A DNA stretch of 64,000 nucleotides from Acidobacteriaceae bacterium (GCA_003132405.1 PKXQ01000066.1:80802-144801); one strand, 5' to 3'; positions 16,887 to 25,154 are shown, numbered from the stretch's first letter. The notes: a model not told the origin generated them from the letters alone. Program-made: numbers and translations.

Positions 16887-17474
16887 TTACTGTGGAGCGG
16901 CGACCTTTGGGATGTCCCGGGCTTCGGAGGGCTGCCGCGGTTCTGAGGTTTCCGACTGTGAACTGGCCGGTTTTGGCATCAATGATGGTCCGCTCAAGGA
17001 TTGCCGGGTCAATGATGGCCGGGTCAATGATTGCAGGAATGTGACGATCTGCCAGCGCTCCGGCTCCGGCAATTTCGACCACACCGGCATACCCCGGCGA
17101 ACGACGCCGTTAGTAAGGATCCAGAACAACGTTCCGGGAGTTGCCTGCTGCACCTCATCGCGCAACAAACTGACGCCGTGGCGCGTGCCTCCTGCTTTTT
17201 GACCGTGGCATTCGGCACAGTGTTGCTCAAAGAGTTTTCCTCCCGCAGCGACGGCGTCCGAGTCGCCCACGAGGGGATTTGTTTTCTCCCGCGCTTTTTC
17301 GGGAGCCTCCGCCATGGCAGCGTAGGGCGACTTTTTATTCTTGTCGAGAGAGTCGTTCTGGTTCTGCGCCGGAGCCTGCGAGATAGCGAACATGCCAAAG
17401 GCTAAGACGATGGTGCCCACGGTCGCAATCCTCAGGCGGTTGAAAGATCGGAAAAAAGCGAAGTTATGTTTCAT
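16887..17474 (-). CDS. Exported class I c-type cytochrome
   Basis: A 195-residue periplasmic monoheme cytochrome c. The signal peptide ends near SQAPAQ. The heme-binding motif CAECH is at residues 86-90. The likely axial methionine is in RRGMPVWSKLPEPERWQIVTFLQSL (near residue 129), the usual class I C-terminal helix. A four-unit pentapeptide repeat (QSLTR, PSLTR, QSLSG, PSLMP) and a low-complexity Ser/Pro tail follow the fold. Its ATG overlaps the stop of the preceding outer-membrane protein gene (ATGA), implying translational coupling. Electron donor and acceptor are not evident. Confidence 0.88.
   Translation of the reverse strand: MKHNFAFFRSFNRLRIATVGTIVLAFGMFAISQAPAQNQNDSLDKNKKSPYAAMAEAPEKAREKTNPLVGDSDAVAAGGKLFEQHCAECHGQKAGGTRHGVSLLRDEVQQATPGTLFWILTNGVVRRGMPVWSKLPEPERWQIVTFLQSLTRPSLTRQSLSGPSLMPKPASSQSETSEPRQPSEARDIPKVAAPQ
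16974..17033 (-). repeat. Four-unit 15-bp in-frame tandem repeat in the cytochrome c gene
   Basis: Units CAATCATTGACCCGG, CCATCATTGACCCGG, CAATCCTTGAGCGGA and CCATCATTGATGCCA encode QSLTR, PSLTR, QSLSG and PSLMP. The array begins at the end of the last helix of the cytochrome fold and pushes the C-terminal tail outward without breaking the frame. Confidence 0.88.
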
Positions 17475-18424
17475 GGCCGCGCCCCAAACAACTGCCCGAT
17501 CAACTCGCCAAAACCCGCGAATTCCCGGGAAAGCCCCCAGCGCAACAGCAGCCGATGGCTGTTGTCGTTCAAGCCGAAGCCGCTGGAGAGGCGGAAAGTC
17601 CAGTCTGACGGAAGATTCCAGGCGGCCACCGGCGCGAGGTAGTGAGAAGTATCGTGGAGGCCAGCGCTCTGCGTATCGCCCAGTCCGCCATACATCTCCA
17701 CTCCCGCTATGAAATTTTCGCGGCAGAAATTACAACGGTTGGGCGAAGCCTTCAACGCGAGTGGGCGACTGGCGCCGATGGCGTAGGCGAACTCCCAGGG
17801 TTCGCTCGGCAGCAGGTTCTTGGTGACGATCGGATTCAGCGCGACATTCCAGCTTTTGAATGTGCTCGAGAGTAGAAGCTTCATCTCCAGTTCGTGGTCA
17901 TGCTCCTTGCGGAGTATGCCGTTCGGAACGGCGTAGTCGGACTCCACGTCGTGCCCCTCGACCTCTTTCAGAATTTTGTCGGCGGCATTCGTATTCTCGA
18001 ACTCGATGTAGACCACCGGGTTGACGACGTGTTCACGCTGCAGCAGGCGAAAGCGATTCTCCCACCTCGTGCCGGTGAAAATCGTGCTGTCATTGAAGGT
18101 CGTCTGGCCGGCCACGTAGAGTTCGCTGGTCCACCAGGCGGTTGCGCCGTATTCGAATTCCGTCCAGAAGGCGTCAAAGTCGTTGCCATTGCGCTGGGTG
18201 CCGAAGGTCGAAAAATACTCAATCTCCAGGCTCCCCGGCTCCTCAAGGTAATGGTCGTAAGTCACGATGTACGGACTTTCCTGCGCCAAGAGAGTAGGCG
18301 CCGGGCAGAAAAATAAAAACAAAGTCACGGTGACAAGGGCGACAAGAAAGTGACCGGGAAAGCGGTGTCGGCCAGATGGAACCAGCGCGCGGCCGAGCAT
18401 TGAGCTGTGCGTTTTGATGTGCAT
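17471..18424 (-). CDS. Outer-membrane beta-barrel-like protein of unknown function
   Basis: A 317-residue protein with an N-terminal signal (HFLVALVTVTLFLFFCPAPTLLAQ). The mature part alternates hydrophobic and polar residues with many aromatics (SLEIEYFSTFG, WWTSELYVAGQTTF, WTFRLSSGFGLNDNSHRLLLRWGLS), as in an outer-membrane barrel. I do not recognise a named family. Start ATG 18424 is chosen because the signal peptide follows it; the frame is open to 18757 but would cross the Fur promoter. The stop overlaps the cytochrome c start by four bases (ATGA), so the two products may work together, for example in electron transfer or metal handling. A palindrome 20-40 bases upstream may be a Fur-family operator. 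Confidence 0.65.
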   Translation of the reverse strand: MHIKTHSSMLGRALVPSGRHRFPGHFLVALVTVTLFLFFCPAPTLLAQESPYIVTYDHYLEEPGSLEIEYFSTFGTQRNGNDFDAFWTEFEYGATAWWTSELYVAGQTTFNDSTIFTGTRWENRFRLLQREHVVNPVVYIEFENTNAADKILKEVEGHDVESDYAVPNGILRKEHDHELEMKLLLSSTFKSWNVALNPIVTKNLLPSEPWEFAYAIGASRPLALKASPNRCNFCRENFIAGVEMYGGLGDTQSAGLHDTSHYLAPVAAWNLPSDWTFRLSSGFGLNDNSHRLLLRWGLSREFAGFGELIGQLFGARP

Positions 18425-18444
18425 TGTTATTTTATGATTTCGTA

Positions 18445-18463
18445 GTTGCGACTCAGTTGCAAC
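18445..18463. promoter_or_regulatory. Candidate Fur-family operator (9-1-9 palindrome)
   Basis: GTTGCGACT-C-AGTTGCAAC is a near-perfect palindrome with one mismatch, in the intergenic region shared by the outer-membrane protein/cytochrome c pair and the fur-like gene. A related half site (GTCGCAACTA) lies at 18549-18558, just before the fur-like ribosome binding site. Position and symmetry suit autoregulation plus control of the divergent pair. The regulator-site link is inference. Confidence 0.5.
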
Positions 18464-18575
18464 AAGGATTACTATCTGAGGGTAGAGTGGCGCTGGCGGG
18501 ACTGTCAATGCGCCGCGCAAGATTTCGTCGCAAGCTATTTGCCACCGCGTCGCAACTAAAAACAGGAGACTTCGA

Positions 18576-19022
18576 ATGCCTCTTCCACAAACTGAGATTC
18601 CCGGCCGTTTGCAGACGCAATTGGCGGAGCGCGGAATCCGCATGACTGGCCCGCGCCGCGCGATACTAAGCGTGATCGAAACCGCGAGCAAACATCTCGA
18701 CGCCAGCCAGATTCTGCGCAAGGCGAGAAATGTGGATGCCTCCGTAGATCGCAGCACCGTTTACCGCACGCTCGACCTGCTCAAACGGCAAGGCTTGATC
18801 GATGAATTGGATTTGATGCATCTGAATGGCGAAGGCCATTATTACGAGCGCAAACTGGGCCGCGATCATATTCACATGGCTTGCCTGCGCTGCGGAAAAA
18901 TCACGGAGTTCGTCAGCAAAACCTTCGAGGCGTTGAAGAAGCAGTTAGAACGTGATTGCCAATTCCATATCGTGGTGGCGCGACTGGAAGTCGGCGGCTA
19001 TTGCTCGGCGTGTCGGCACTGA
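18576..19022 (+). CDS. Fur family metalloregulator
   Basis: A 148-residue DNA-binding repressor. The winged-helix N-terminus contains ERGIRMTGPRRAILSVIE and the recognition helix VDRSTVYRTLDLLKRQGLI. The dimerisation part has HIHMACLRCGK and GYCSAC, the two CxxC pairs that form the structural zinc site. The GHYYERKLGRDHIHM stretch supplies sensory-site histidines. Whether it senses iron, zinc or peroxide cannot be decided. AGGAG lies upstream of the ATG. It is transcribed away from the outer-membrane protein/cytochrome c pair, its most likely target besides itself. Confidence 0.88.
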   Translation: MPLPQTEIPGRLQTQLAERGIRMTGPRRAILSVIETASKHLDASQILRKARNVDASVDRSTVYRTLDLLKRQGLIDELDLMHLNGEGHYYERKLGRDHIHMACLRCGKITEFVSKTFEALKKQLERDCQFHIVVARLEVGGYCSACRH

Positions 19023-19051
19023 ATATCGTATGAGAGTTCGGGGCATTGCAA

Positions 19052-19474
19052 TCAGTTACGCGTCAATTCTCCCTCAGTTACGCCCGTCAAAGCGACGAAA
19101 CGAATCACTCCGTTAGCATCCTCGAAGACCAGCGCCGTCGACCCGTGATTCACCACTGCACTCACTAGATGGCCATATGCTTTCGGGATGCCTCCATGCG
19201 TGGGAGTGCCATCGTAGCGCGCCAATTCGCCTTCTTTCATACCGGTAACGCTGACGAACCGGATCACCCCTTCCGCATCCTCGAAAATCAGGCCGGTGCC
19301 GATCGAGTCGGGGATGACCGCGGCTAGCCTGCCGTAGGATTTCGGCACGGCGCCTTGGGTGGGCGTCCTCGTGTAAGTCTCGGTTGCCTCCTGTGTTCTC
19401 GCGGTGGATTTCGTGATCATGATCAGCCCGAGCAAGAGTGCGATGCATGAAGCCAACAGCACCTGTCTGCGCAT
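19052..19474 (-). CDS. Exported protein made of two tandem 50-residue repeats, unknown function
   Basis: A 140-residue protein. After a signal or anchor helix (LLASCIALLLGLIMI) come two homologous units. Unit 1 has TPTQGAVPKSYGRLAAV and GLIFEDAEGVIRFVSVTGMKEGEL. Unit 2 has TPTHGGIPKAYGHLVSA and ALVFEDANGVIRFVALTGVTEGEL. About two thirds of positions match. FEDAxGVIRFVxxTG looks like a small beta-sheet module. I do not recognise the family and assign no function. It lies between the fur-like gene and the multicopper oxidase, on the same strand as the oxidase. Confidence 0.65.
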   Translation of the reverse strand: MRRQVLLASCIALLLGLIMITKSTARTQEATETYTRTPTQGAVPKSYGRLAAVIPDSIGTGLIFEDAEGVIRFVSVTGMKEGELARYDGTPTHGGIPKAYGHLVSAVVNHGSTALVFEDANGVIRFVALTGVTEGELTRN

Positions 19475-19556
19475 AGGTCGCTTGTCCTTTTGACTTGAAG
19501 ATGTTTTCGGAGGAATGAATCGACTGCTGTAACTGTGCTTTAAATTGTCGTCGTAA

Positions 19557-21143
19557 TTATGGCTCGACCAGAATCTTGTGCATCATGCCAAGGTCTTCAT
19601 GGAGCAGAATATGGCAGTGAAATAGGAACGTCCCCGCAATCGTTGGGTCGCGGAAATCCATACGCAACTTCACGCTGTGATACGGACCGCTGCCCGACCA
19701 ATACGGAATCGCAATTGTGTCCAGCAGTTCTGGTTGTCCTACCGGTTTTCCATCGATCTCGATCACCTTGAAATGGATTTGATGGATGTGGAAGGCGTGC
19801 GTTTCGAGGGCGCGATTTTCGATCGTCCAGTCTTCTACAGCGCCAACCTTCGTGGTAATCACCGGCTTCTCGTCGGGCTCGAAAACTTTCTGCTTTTGTC
19901 CGTCAACGGTAACGTAAAACTGGATGGGCCCGTTCGTTCCGCCAAATTCCTCTGAGAAATAAAGCTTGCGCTCGGCCGTCACCTTCACATCGCTCAAGTC
20001 TGAAAACTTGAGCCCCGGTGGAGATGCGGGTTCGGACGTCTTGGGCGCTCTTGACGACGACAACGAAGACTTCGCCTGGTTCTGAGTAACCTGAATGTTC
20101 GCGAGCGTCTCGGCCAGAGCGGCGTTTCCTGTGGGCCCGGTCGAATAGGCCTGCGTGTAGAAGACTGCGCTACCGCCGGCTGCTGGAGCAGTAACGATAA
20201 ACTCCGCTCGTCCCGCGGGTGGAATCAAAATCGTCTTTTCATATCTGACGTCCGCGAGTGGATAGCCATCGAGCGCGATGATCTGCAGCTTCTCCGGCTT
20301 TTCATTGACGACCACCTGCAGTTCGAGGAAGTCCTGAATCGAGGCATTGGCCACGCGCCAGAATTGCTGTTCACCGGCCTGCATTTGAATGACCGGCGGC
20401 GTTCCGATAAAAGGAGCGATATTGTAGTTCACGCTCAACTCGTAGGGTCCGGGAACCCACGGCACGAGATATTGCTGGCGAATCACGAAGACGCGTTCGG
20501 TGAGCCCCTGCACCTCGGGCCGATACTTCTCCATGCCTTCGACAATGATTGCGCCCGCTGCTCCGCCGTTCACCTGAAATTCAGTGAAGCCGTGCACGTG
20601 GGGATGGTACCAATACAAGCCCGGCGGTTCGGTCGCCGGAATCTGAATGCTGTAGTGAAATCCTGGAGAGCCGGGCTGAATCAGCGTGTCGATGACATCA
20701 TCCTGGTGGCATACGGGCGGAACATTCAAGCCATGGAAATGAACGTTGGTGGAATCGAGCGTCGCGTCGCCTCCATCTCCGCAGGTCTGCCCGTGCGATT
20801 TCGGCATATTCATCTTCATCTTCATCGCATCGTTATTCCGTATGCGGTTGAGGATGTCGAGTTCGAGCTGATCGCCAGGGTTGAGGCGCAAGGTGGGAGC
20901 TTCTTCGATCTGGCCCGAGGCGTTGTATTTATAGCAATAGTGGGTATAGCCGGCCTGATCGACCGAGTGCGCGAGAATGAACTGAGCCTTGAGTACGCCG
21001 TTCTGCGAAGCGATGCTATAGGGGTCGGCGATGACGCCGCCGTTGGCGGGACGAGCCGGACAATCGTCGGCCGCAGCGTACAGAAAAGAAAACCCGCAAA
21101 GTATGATTATGATGGCCGGCAACCACTTCGACAGCGAGCGCAT
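19557..21143 (-). CDS. Exported multicopper oxidase
   Basis: A 528-residue periplasmic oxidase coupling substrate oxidation to reduction of O2 to water. All four copper-binding signatures are present: HFHGLN (near residue 135), YWYHPHVHGFTEFQ (about 182), HAFHIHQIHF (about 455) and FLFHCHILLHEDLGMM (about 509, the HCHxxxHxxxxM motif of the T1 site). A signal peptide precedes DDCPARPANGG. Met/Lys-rich MKMKMNMPKSHGQTC near residue 107 might bind copper. ATG 21143 is correct because AAGGAG sits six bases before it; the ATG at 21158 lies inside that ribosome binding site. Laccase-like or cuprous-oxidase activity are both possible. Confidence 0.92.
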   Translation of the reverse strand: MRSLSKWLPAIIIILCGFSFLYAAADDCPARPANGGVIADPYSIASQNGVLKAQFILAHSVDQAGYTHYCYKYNASGQIEEAPTLRLNPGDQLELDILNRIRNNDAMKMKMNMPKSHGQTCGDGGDATLDSTNVHFHGLNVPPVCHQDDVIDTLIQPGSPGFHYSIQIPATEPPGLYWYHPHVHGFTEFQVNGGAAGAIIVEGMEKYRPEVQGLTERVFVIRQQYLVPWVPGPYELSVNYNIAPFIGTPPVIQMQAGEQQFWRVANASIQDFLELQVVVNEKPEKLQIIALDGYPLADVRYEKTILIPPAGRAEFIVTAPAAGGSAVFYTQAYSTGPTGNAALAETLANIQVTQNQAKSSLSSSRAPKTSEPASPPGLKFSDLSDVKVTAERKLYFSEEFGGTNGPIQFYVTVDGQKQKVFEPDEKPVITTKVGAVEDWTIENRALETHAFHIHQIHFKVIEIDGKPVGQPELLDTIAIPYWSGSGPYHSVKLRMDFRDPTIAGTFLFHCHILLHEDLGMMHKILVEP

Positions 21144-21228
21144 AAACAGCTCCTTCATGCTTACCTTACCAGTCTTCTAGCATCGTCCAGACACCCGCAA
21201 GTAACAAGAGAGCGGCCGTGCCAAAGGC

Positions 21229-21320
21229 GTTATCAGTTGTCGGTTATCAGTTTTCAGTAACTGCAACCAGGCTTTTAATGACCACGGATAACGGATGACC
21301 GACAACTGACGACTGACCTC
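21229..21320. repeat. Imperfect inverted/direct repeat of ACTGATAACTGAC type
   Basis: The segment contains TTATCAGTTGTCGGTTATCA and, after about 25 bases, CGGATAACGGATGACCGACA followed by ACTGACGACTGACC. Direct heptamer-like repeats (CAGTTNT, GACTGAC) are arranged as a loose inverted repeat. Similar stretches occur at 2379-2450 and 10084-10160. They look like a dispersed intergenic repeat family. Confidence 0.5.
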
Positions 21321-22499
21321 TCAAAAACTTCGCGGCGGAAATGTACCGATGGATAGTAACCCCAGCGAGTTTGAATCCGTAAAGGGCGAACCCTTTACTT
21401 CCTGCATCGAACAGGTCTGGTCTTTCACCGTCAGAGTTACGAGCGCAATCCCCGACGGGTTGCCGTACTCCGCGACGTAGACGCCGCCACCATTTCCGGT
21501 TTGACTGGCTAAGCCGAGACCCGCCAGATACGACCAGTCCGCCGATTGGCCGCTGACCGTTTTGGACTTGCAACCGTCCGAAAGCACGCCCGTGGCCGCG
21601 TTGAAGAACATCGCGCTGACACTCGCTCCCTGGGTGTTGATGACATAGAGCAGGGTTTCATCCGGACTCAGCATGATGTTGCTCGAGCTAATACTCTTGT
21701 TGCCCGTGTACAAAACCGTCGGAGTCAGCCGTCCGGAGGAAATATCGGAAACTTCCACCACTACTGACGTAGAAGTATCGCCGAAAATCGCGTAGTGTCC
21801 ATCGCTGGTGATGTCGATGGAATTTGGATAAGTGGCATCCATCGAATTCAACGTGGCCGTCGAATATTGCTCGTCGCCATTCGACACCGGAGAGCCGGCG
21901 GAAATATTAAACGATTGAATTGAACCATCAGTGTAGGTAGCGATCAGCATGTTGCCGTGGATCGCCATGCCATTAATCACGCCGCCTGCGAGTCCGTCGA
22001 CGGAGACGTCGTTGATGAAAGACAAGCTGCATCCCGACTGCACCGCAAACGTGCCGATTGTGTTCGTGTCGGTGAAGCTGGCATAGAGATATTGGCTGTT
22101 CATCACCATGCCAATGCCATTGGTCGTGCCGAGATCGGTCGGCGATCCGGTGGCGCTGCCGCCAATCGTCAGCGTATTAATCGCGACGCCGACGATCTCT
22201 CCCGTGGCGGCCGACGACGCATAGACGCACTGCTGGCCTCCGCTATTGAGCACGCTATTCCGGTTGGTCCCAAAAAAACCGCCCGAGATGCCAAAGCCGA
22301 GGGTCTTTATCTGCTGCGGCGAACTCAGCAGCCCGCCGGCCTCCACCGTATAAACGCTGATGCTGTTAAGAAAAGGGTAGGGCAGATCGTCATTGGTGAT
22401 GACGTATTGAGTCGCCCCGAGGGCGAGCCCGCTCAGGGCCAGGACGACCGCCATCAGCGCAGCAGCGCGCAGCAACCAGCACTTTGATGATCTCTTCAT
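21321..22499 (-). CDS. Exported beta-propeller-like protein (paralogue 1)
   Basis: A 392-residue secreted protein with a signal peptide ending near SGLALGATQ. The mature part has repeating blade-like units (YLYASFTDTNTIGTF, GMAIHGNMLIATYTDGSIQSFNIS, SIDITSDGHYAIFGDTSTSVVVEVSDI, LSPDETLLYVINTQGASVSAMFF). The LSPDExLLYVIN phrase is common in YncE/lactonase-like propellers. No catalytic residues are recognised. AAGGA lies upstream of the ATG. The neighbour at 22679-23839 is a close tandem paralogue. Confidence 0.7.
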   Translation of the reverse strand: MKRSSKCWLLRAAALMAVVLALSGLALGATQYVITNDDLPYPFLNSISVYTVEAGGLLSSPQQIKTLGFGISGGFFGTNRNSVLNSGGQQCVYASSAATGEIVGVAINTLTIGGSATGSPTDLGTTNGIGMVMNSQYLYASFTDTNTIGTFAVQSGCSLSFINDVSVDGLAGGVINGMAIHGNMLIATYTDGSIQSFNISAGSPVSNGDEQYSTATLNSMDATYPNSIDITSDGHYAIFGDTSTSVVVEVSDISSGRLTPTVLYTGNKSISSSNIMLSPDETLLYVINTQGASVSAMFFNAATGVLSDGCKSKTVSGQSADWSYLAGLGLASQTGNGGGVYVAEYGNPSGIALVTLTVKDQTCSMQEVKGSPFTDSNSLGLLSIGTFPPRSF

Positions 22500-22678
22500 A
22501 CGCTGTTCCTTTTAGGCTGCAGGCGGGGACCCACTTCGATAGAGTAGATCACACATCGGATGGGCGCTCAATTACTACGCTCGAAATTAGCTCGCAATAC
22601 AATCCAGGACTGCAATTAGTTGCGGATAACTGGCAGCGGAGTTCCACCCTTAGCATTCGGTTGGCGGGGAATCAGCCG

Positions 22679-23839
22679 CTAGAAGGATCGAGGCGGGAAA
22701 GTACTGATCGAAAGCAATCCCTGGCTGTTGGGGTCGGCAAACGGTGATCCGTTGACTTCCTGCATCGAACAGGTCTGCCCGCTCACCGCGAGGCTCACCA
22801 GAGCGATCGCCGAAGGGGCGCCGAACTCCGCCACATAAACGCCGCCGCCATTGCCGGTTTCACTGGCTAAACCAAGCCCCGCAAGGTATGACCAATCCGC
22901 CGACTGGCCGCTGACTGTCGCCGACTGGCAACCGCCAGAGAGCACGCCCGTGGCCGGGTTGAAAAAGAAGGCAGTGACGGTGGCTCCCTGGGTGTTGATT
23001 ACATAAAGCACAGTTTCATCCGGACTCAGCATCACGTTGCTGGAACTAATGCTGCTCTTGCCGCTGGATACGACAGTCGGAGTCACTTTGCCCGAGGAAA
23101 TATCGGATACTTCCACCACCACCGATGTCGAGGTGTCGCCGAAGATGGCATAGTGCCCGTCGCTCGTGATATCGATGGAATTGGGATAAGTGGCGTCCAT
23201 GGAATTCAACGTGGCCGTCGAATATTGCTCGCCGCCATTCGACACCGGGGAGCCCGCCGAAATATCAAACGATTGAATCGAGCCGTCGGTGTAAGTGGCA
23301 ATCAGCATCGAGCCATGAATCGCCATTCCGTTAATCACGCCGCCCGCAAGCCCGCTGACCGAAACGTCATTGATGAAGGTCAAACCGCATCCCGACTGAA
23401 TGGAAAAAGATCCGATGGTGTTTGAATCGGTGAAGCTGGCATAGAGATACTGGCCGCTGAGAGCTAGCCCGATTCCATTGGTGGTGCCGGCATCAGTCGG
23501 CGATCCGGTAGCGCTGCCGCCCACGGTCATGGTCGAGATTGCGATTCCGACAATGTTGCTGGTCGAAGACACCGATGCATAGACGCATTGCTTGCCTCCA
23601 CTATCGAGGACGCTGAGCCGGTTGGCGCCGAAAAAGCCGGCTACATTTCCGAACCCACCGATTTGCACCTGCTGCTGCAAGGTAAGCGTCCCCTTCGGCC
23701 CCACGCCATAAAAGCTGACCCCGGGATCGTCATTGGTGATGACGTATGACGTTGCGCTTGCGGCCGGTAGGCACGCGGCGAGAACGCACGCCAGCAGCGT
23801 AACGGCGCGCAACAGCCTGTAGTTTAAAGTGTGCTGCAT
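22679..23839 (-). CDS. Exported beta-propeller-like protein (paralogue 2)
   Basis: A 386-residue secreted protein, very similar to its downstream neighbour over almost the whole length. It shares GGVINGMAIHGSMLIATYTD, QSADWSYLAGLGLASETGNG and the end GLLSISTFPPRSF. It lacks about 12 residues present in the neighbour near the N-terminus (the PYPFLNS/VYTVEAG region). ATG 23839 follows AAGGA by six bases. The pair arose by tandem duplication; nothing else in the region suggests a pathway. Confidence 0.7.
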   Translation of the reverse strand: MQHTLNYRLLRAVTLLACVLAACLPAASATSYVITNDDPGVSFYGVGPKGTLTLQQQVQIGGFGNVAGFFGANRLSVLDSGGKQCVYASVSSTSNIVGIAISTMTVGGSATGSPTDAGTTNGIGLALSGQYLYASFTDSNTIGSFSIQSGCGLTFINDVSVSGLAGGVINGMAIHGSMLIATYTDGSIQSFDISAGSPVSNGGEQYSTATLNSMDATYPNSIDITSDGHYAIFGDTSTSVVVEVSDISSGKVTPTVVSSGKSSISSSNVMLSPDETVLYVINTQGATVTAFFFNPATGVLSGGCQSATVSGQSADWSYLAGLGLASETGNGGGVYVAEFGAPSAIALVSLAVSGQTCSMQEVNGSPFADPNSQGLLSISTFPPRSF

Positions 23840-23914
23840 GTGGTGTCCTTCGGGGCGGGGGACTACTCCGCTAGAGTAGATCACAGCGGGCAGGATGGGA
23901 CAAGAAGCTTGATG

Positions 23915-23966
23915 GAATTTGCGGATCGAATTCGCAGATCGACTTAGCAGCTCGAACTCGCAAGAT
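23915..23966. repeat. Four-unit 13-bp imperfect tandem repeat
   Basis: Units GAATTTGCGGATC, GAATTCGCAGATC, GACTTAGCAGCTC and GAACTCGCAAGAT are consecutive in the gap between the propeller gene start and the cupin stop. Unit length and copy number match the other short arrays in this window. Confidence 0.75.
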
Positions 23967-23974
23967 TTTGCGGC

Positions 23975-24481
23975 TTATTTCATAGCTCGCGTGAGCCTGG
24001 TAATCACGTCGCGGTATTGCGGGTAAACTTCAACCAGCTTGTCGCGCTCTGCCAGCTCAAAGTCCTCAAAGTCAAAGCCCGGAGCGACCGTGGATCCGAC
24101 CAGGGCGAACGACTTCTCATTTCTTATATGCGAAGCGAACCAGCATCCGGCTTTGACCACTGCCTGTAAGACCTCGCCCGCTTCTGGATCGCTGCCGAGC
24201 CGAATCTCCGAATATCGGCCGTCCGGGTCGATGACGTGAACGGTGAGCGGCGCTCCCAGATGGAAATGCCAAAGTTCATCGGATTGCAAACGATGGAATG
24301 CAGAAAAGTTTTTGCTGTCGAGCAGGAAATATATCGCCGTCGAGGCCGGCCGGGAGCCCGAAAACCGCGGTGGCAACTTCTCTAAAACCAGATCGGCGCG
24401 GTAGGTCTGGCAATAATAGCCACCTTCGGGATGCGGCTGCAGTCCTAGCGTTCGAATCCAATAAACCGCGTCTTTGATCAT
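23975..24481 (-). CDS. Cupin family protein (DUF985/YML079w-like)
   Basis: A 168-residue single-domain cupin. The family start AVYWIRTLGLQPHPEGGYYCQTYR is followed by STAIYFLLDSKNFSAFHRLQSDELWHFHLGAPLTVHVI and APGFDFEDFEL. The DELWHFHLG element supplies potential metal or ligand residues. Family members resemble sugar-nucleotide epimerase folds, but their reaction is unknown. The upstream 39-codon membrane-protein frame ends 16 bases before this start, so they may share a transcript. Confidence 0.85.
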   Translation of the reverse strand: MIKDAVYWIRTLGLQPHPEGGYYCQTYRADLVLEKLPPRFSGSRPASTAIYFLLDSKNFSAFHRLQSDELWHFHLGAPLTVHVIDPDGRYSEIRLGSDPEAGEVLQAVVKAGCWFASHIRNEKSFALVGSTVAPGFDFEDFELAERDKLVEVYPQYRDVITRLTRAMK

Positions 24482-24497
24482 CTCTCAGCCAGGGATA

Positions 24498-24617
24498 TCA
24501 AATCACGTGGTAGACGAAATGAGCGAAGAGATAGGCCAGGAGCAAACCGCCGATTCCACAAACCCAGAAAAGGAAGTGTTCGGTTAACTTTGGCGAGTTG
24601 ATTTCCTTTTTGTCCAT
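24498..24617 (-). CDS. Small single-span membrane protein (39 residues)
   Basis: ATG 24617 to TGA 24498-24500 encodes MDKKEINSPKLTEHF, then a hydrophobic helix LFWVCGIGGLLLAYLFAHF, then VYHVI. A charged N-terminus, one helix and a short end are typical of small bacterial membrane proteins. It lies 16 bases upstream of the cupin gene on the same strand. No strong ribosome binding site is visible, and I know no family, so the call rests on composition and position. Confidence 0.4.
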   Translation of the reverse strand: MDKKEINSPKLTEHFLFWVCGIGGLLLAYLFAHFVYHVI

Positions 24618-24674
24618 AACAGACAAAAGGATACCTTACGGGGAGTCATTAGCGACAACGGGGCTTGAGGCAAC

Positions 24675-24736
24675 GCCTGCTAAAAATCCGTGCCAGCTAA
24701 AGTCATGGCTGCTAAATCAGTGCCTGCTAAAATCTG
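24675..24736. repeat. Four-unit 15-17 bp imperfect tandem repeat
   Basis: Units GCCTGCTAAAAATCCGT, GCCAGCTAAAGTCAT, GGCTGCTAAATCAGT and GCCTGCTAAAATCTG follow one another in the gap before the small cytochrome gene. The last three units are exactly 15 bp. Confidence 0.75.
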
Positions 24737-24799
24737 GGAGCGCCTTTAGGGGCGACTCTGATCGGCTCCGACTGCCGTGAGTATTTTGGGGATCTGCGC

Positions 24800-25123
24800 T
24801 TGTTGAAGAGAACGTATCCGGCAATCCTTCTGTTTGCATCCATCATTCCGGCGAGCGCGCAAGCGCCCGCCGCTCCCGGTAAACCGCTTCCGCCCGAACC
24901 CATGCAAGCGAAAGTGAAAGCCGCCTGCACCCAGTGTCACAACACCAGCCGCATCACCGAGCAGCACCTGACTCGCCAGGAATGGTTCGCCCAGTTTGAA
25001 AAGATGGAAGGCCTCGGCGCCGTGATTCCCGACGCCGACCGCGACGCCATGCTGAATTATCTGGTCAAGAATTTTGGGCCGCAAAAGGGAGCCGCAAGAA
25101 AGTCAGCAAGCCCCGCCAACTAG
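24800..25123 (+). CDS. Small exported c-type cytochrome-like protein
   Basis: A 107-residue protein with a signal peptide (YPAILLFASIIPASAQ) and one heme-binding motif CTQCH at residues 43-47. It continues with NTSRITEQHLTRQEWFAQFEKMEGLGAVIPDADRDAMLNYLVKNFGP. This pattern occurs in the small cytochrome subunits or domains accompanying quinoprotein dehydrogenases. The best start is TTG at 24800; no ATG gives the signal peptide. There is no dehydrogenase gene beside it. Confidence 0.75.
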   Translation: MLKRTYPAILLFASIIPASAQAPAAPGKPLPPEPMQAKVKAACTQCHNTSRITEQHLTRQEWFAQFEKMEGLGAVIPDADRDAMLNYLVKNFGPQKGAARKSASPAN

Positions 25124-25134
25124 CCTTAGTGTGG

Positions 25135-25154
25135 CGCGGACGCCCCCGTCCGCG
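25135..25154. repeat. REP-like palindrome
   Basis: CGCGGACG and CGTCCGCG form a perfect 8-bp stem around a CCCC loop, 12 bases after the cytochrome stop. It could stabilise or terminate transcripts from either side, since it lies between convergent genes, but no T-run follows. The remaining bases up to 25387 hold only degenerate short repeats. Confidence 0.5.
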
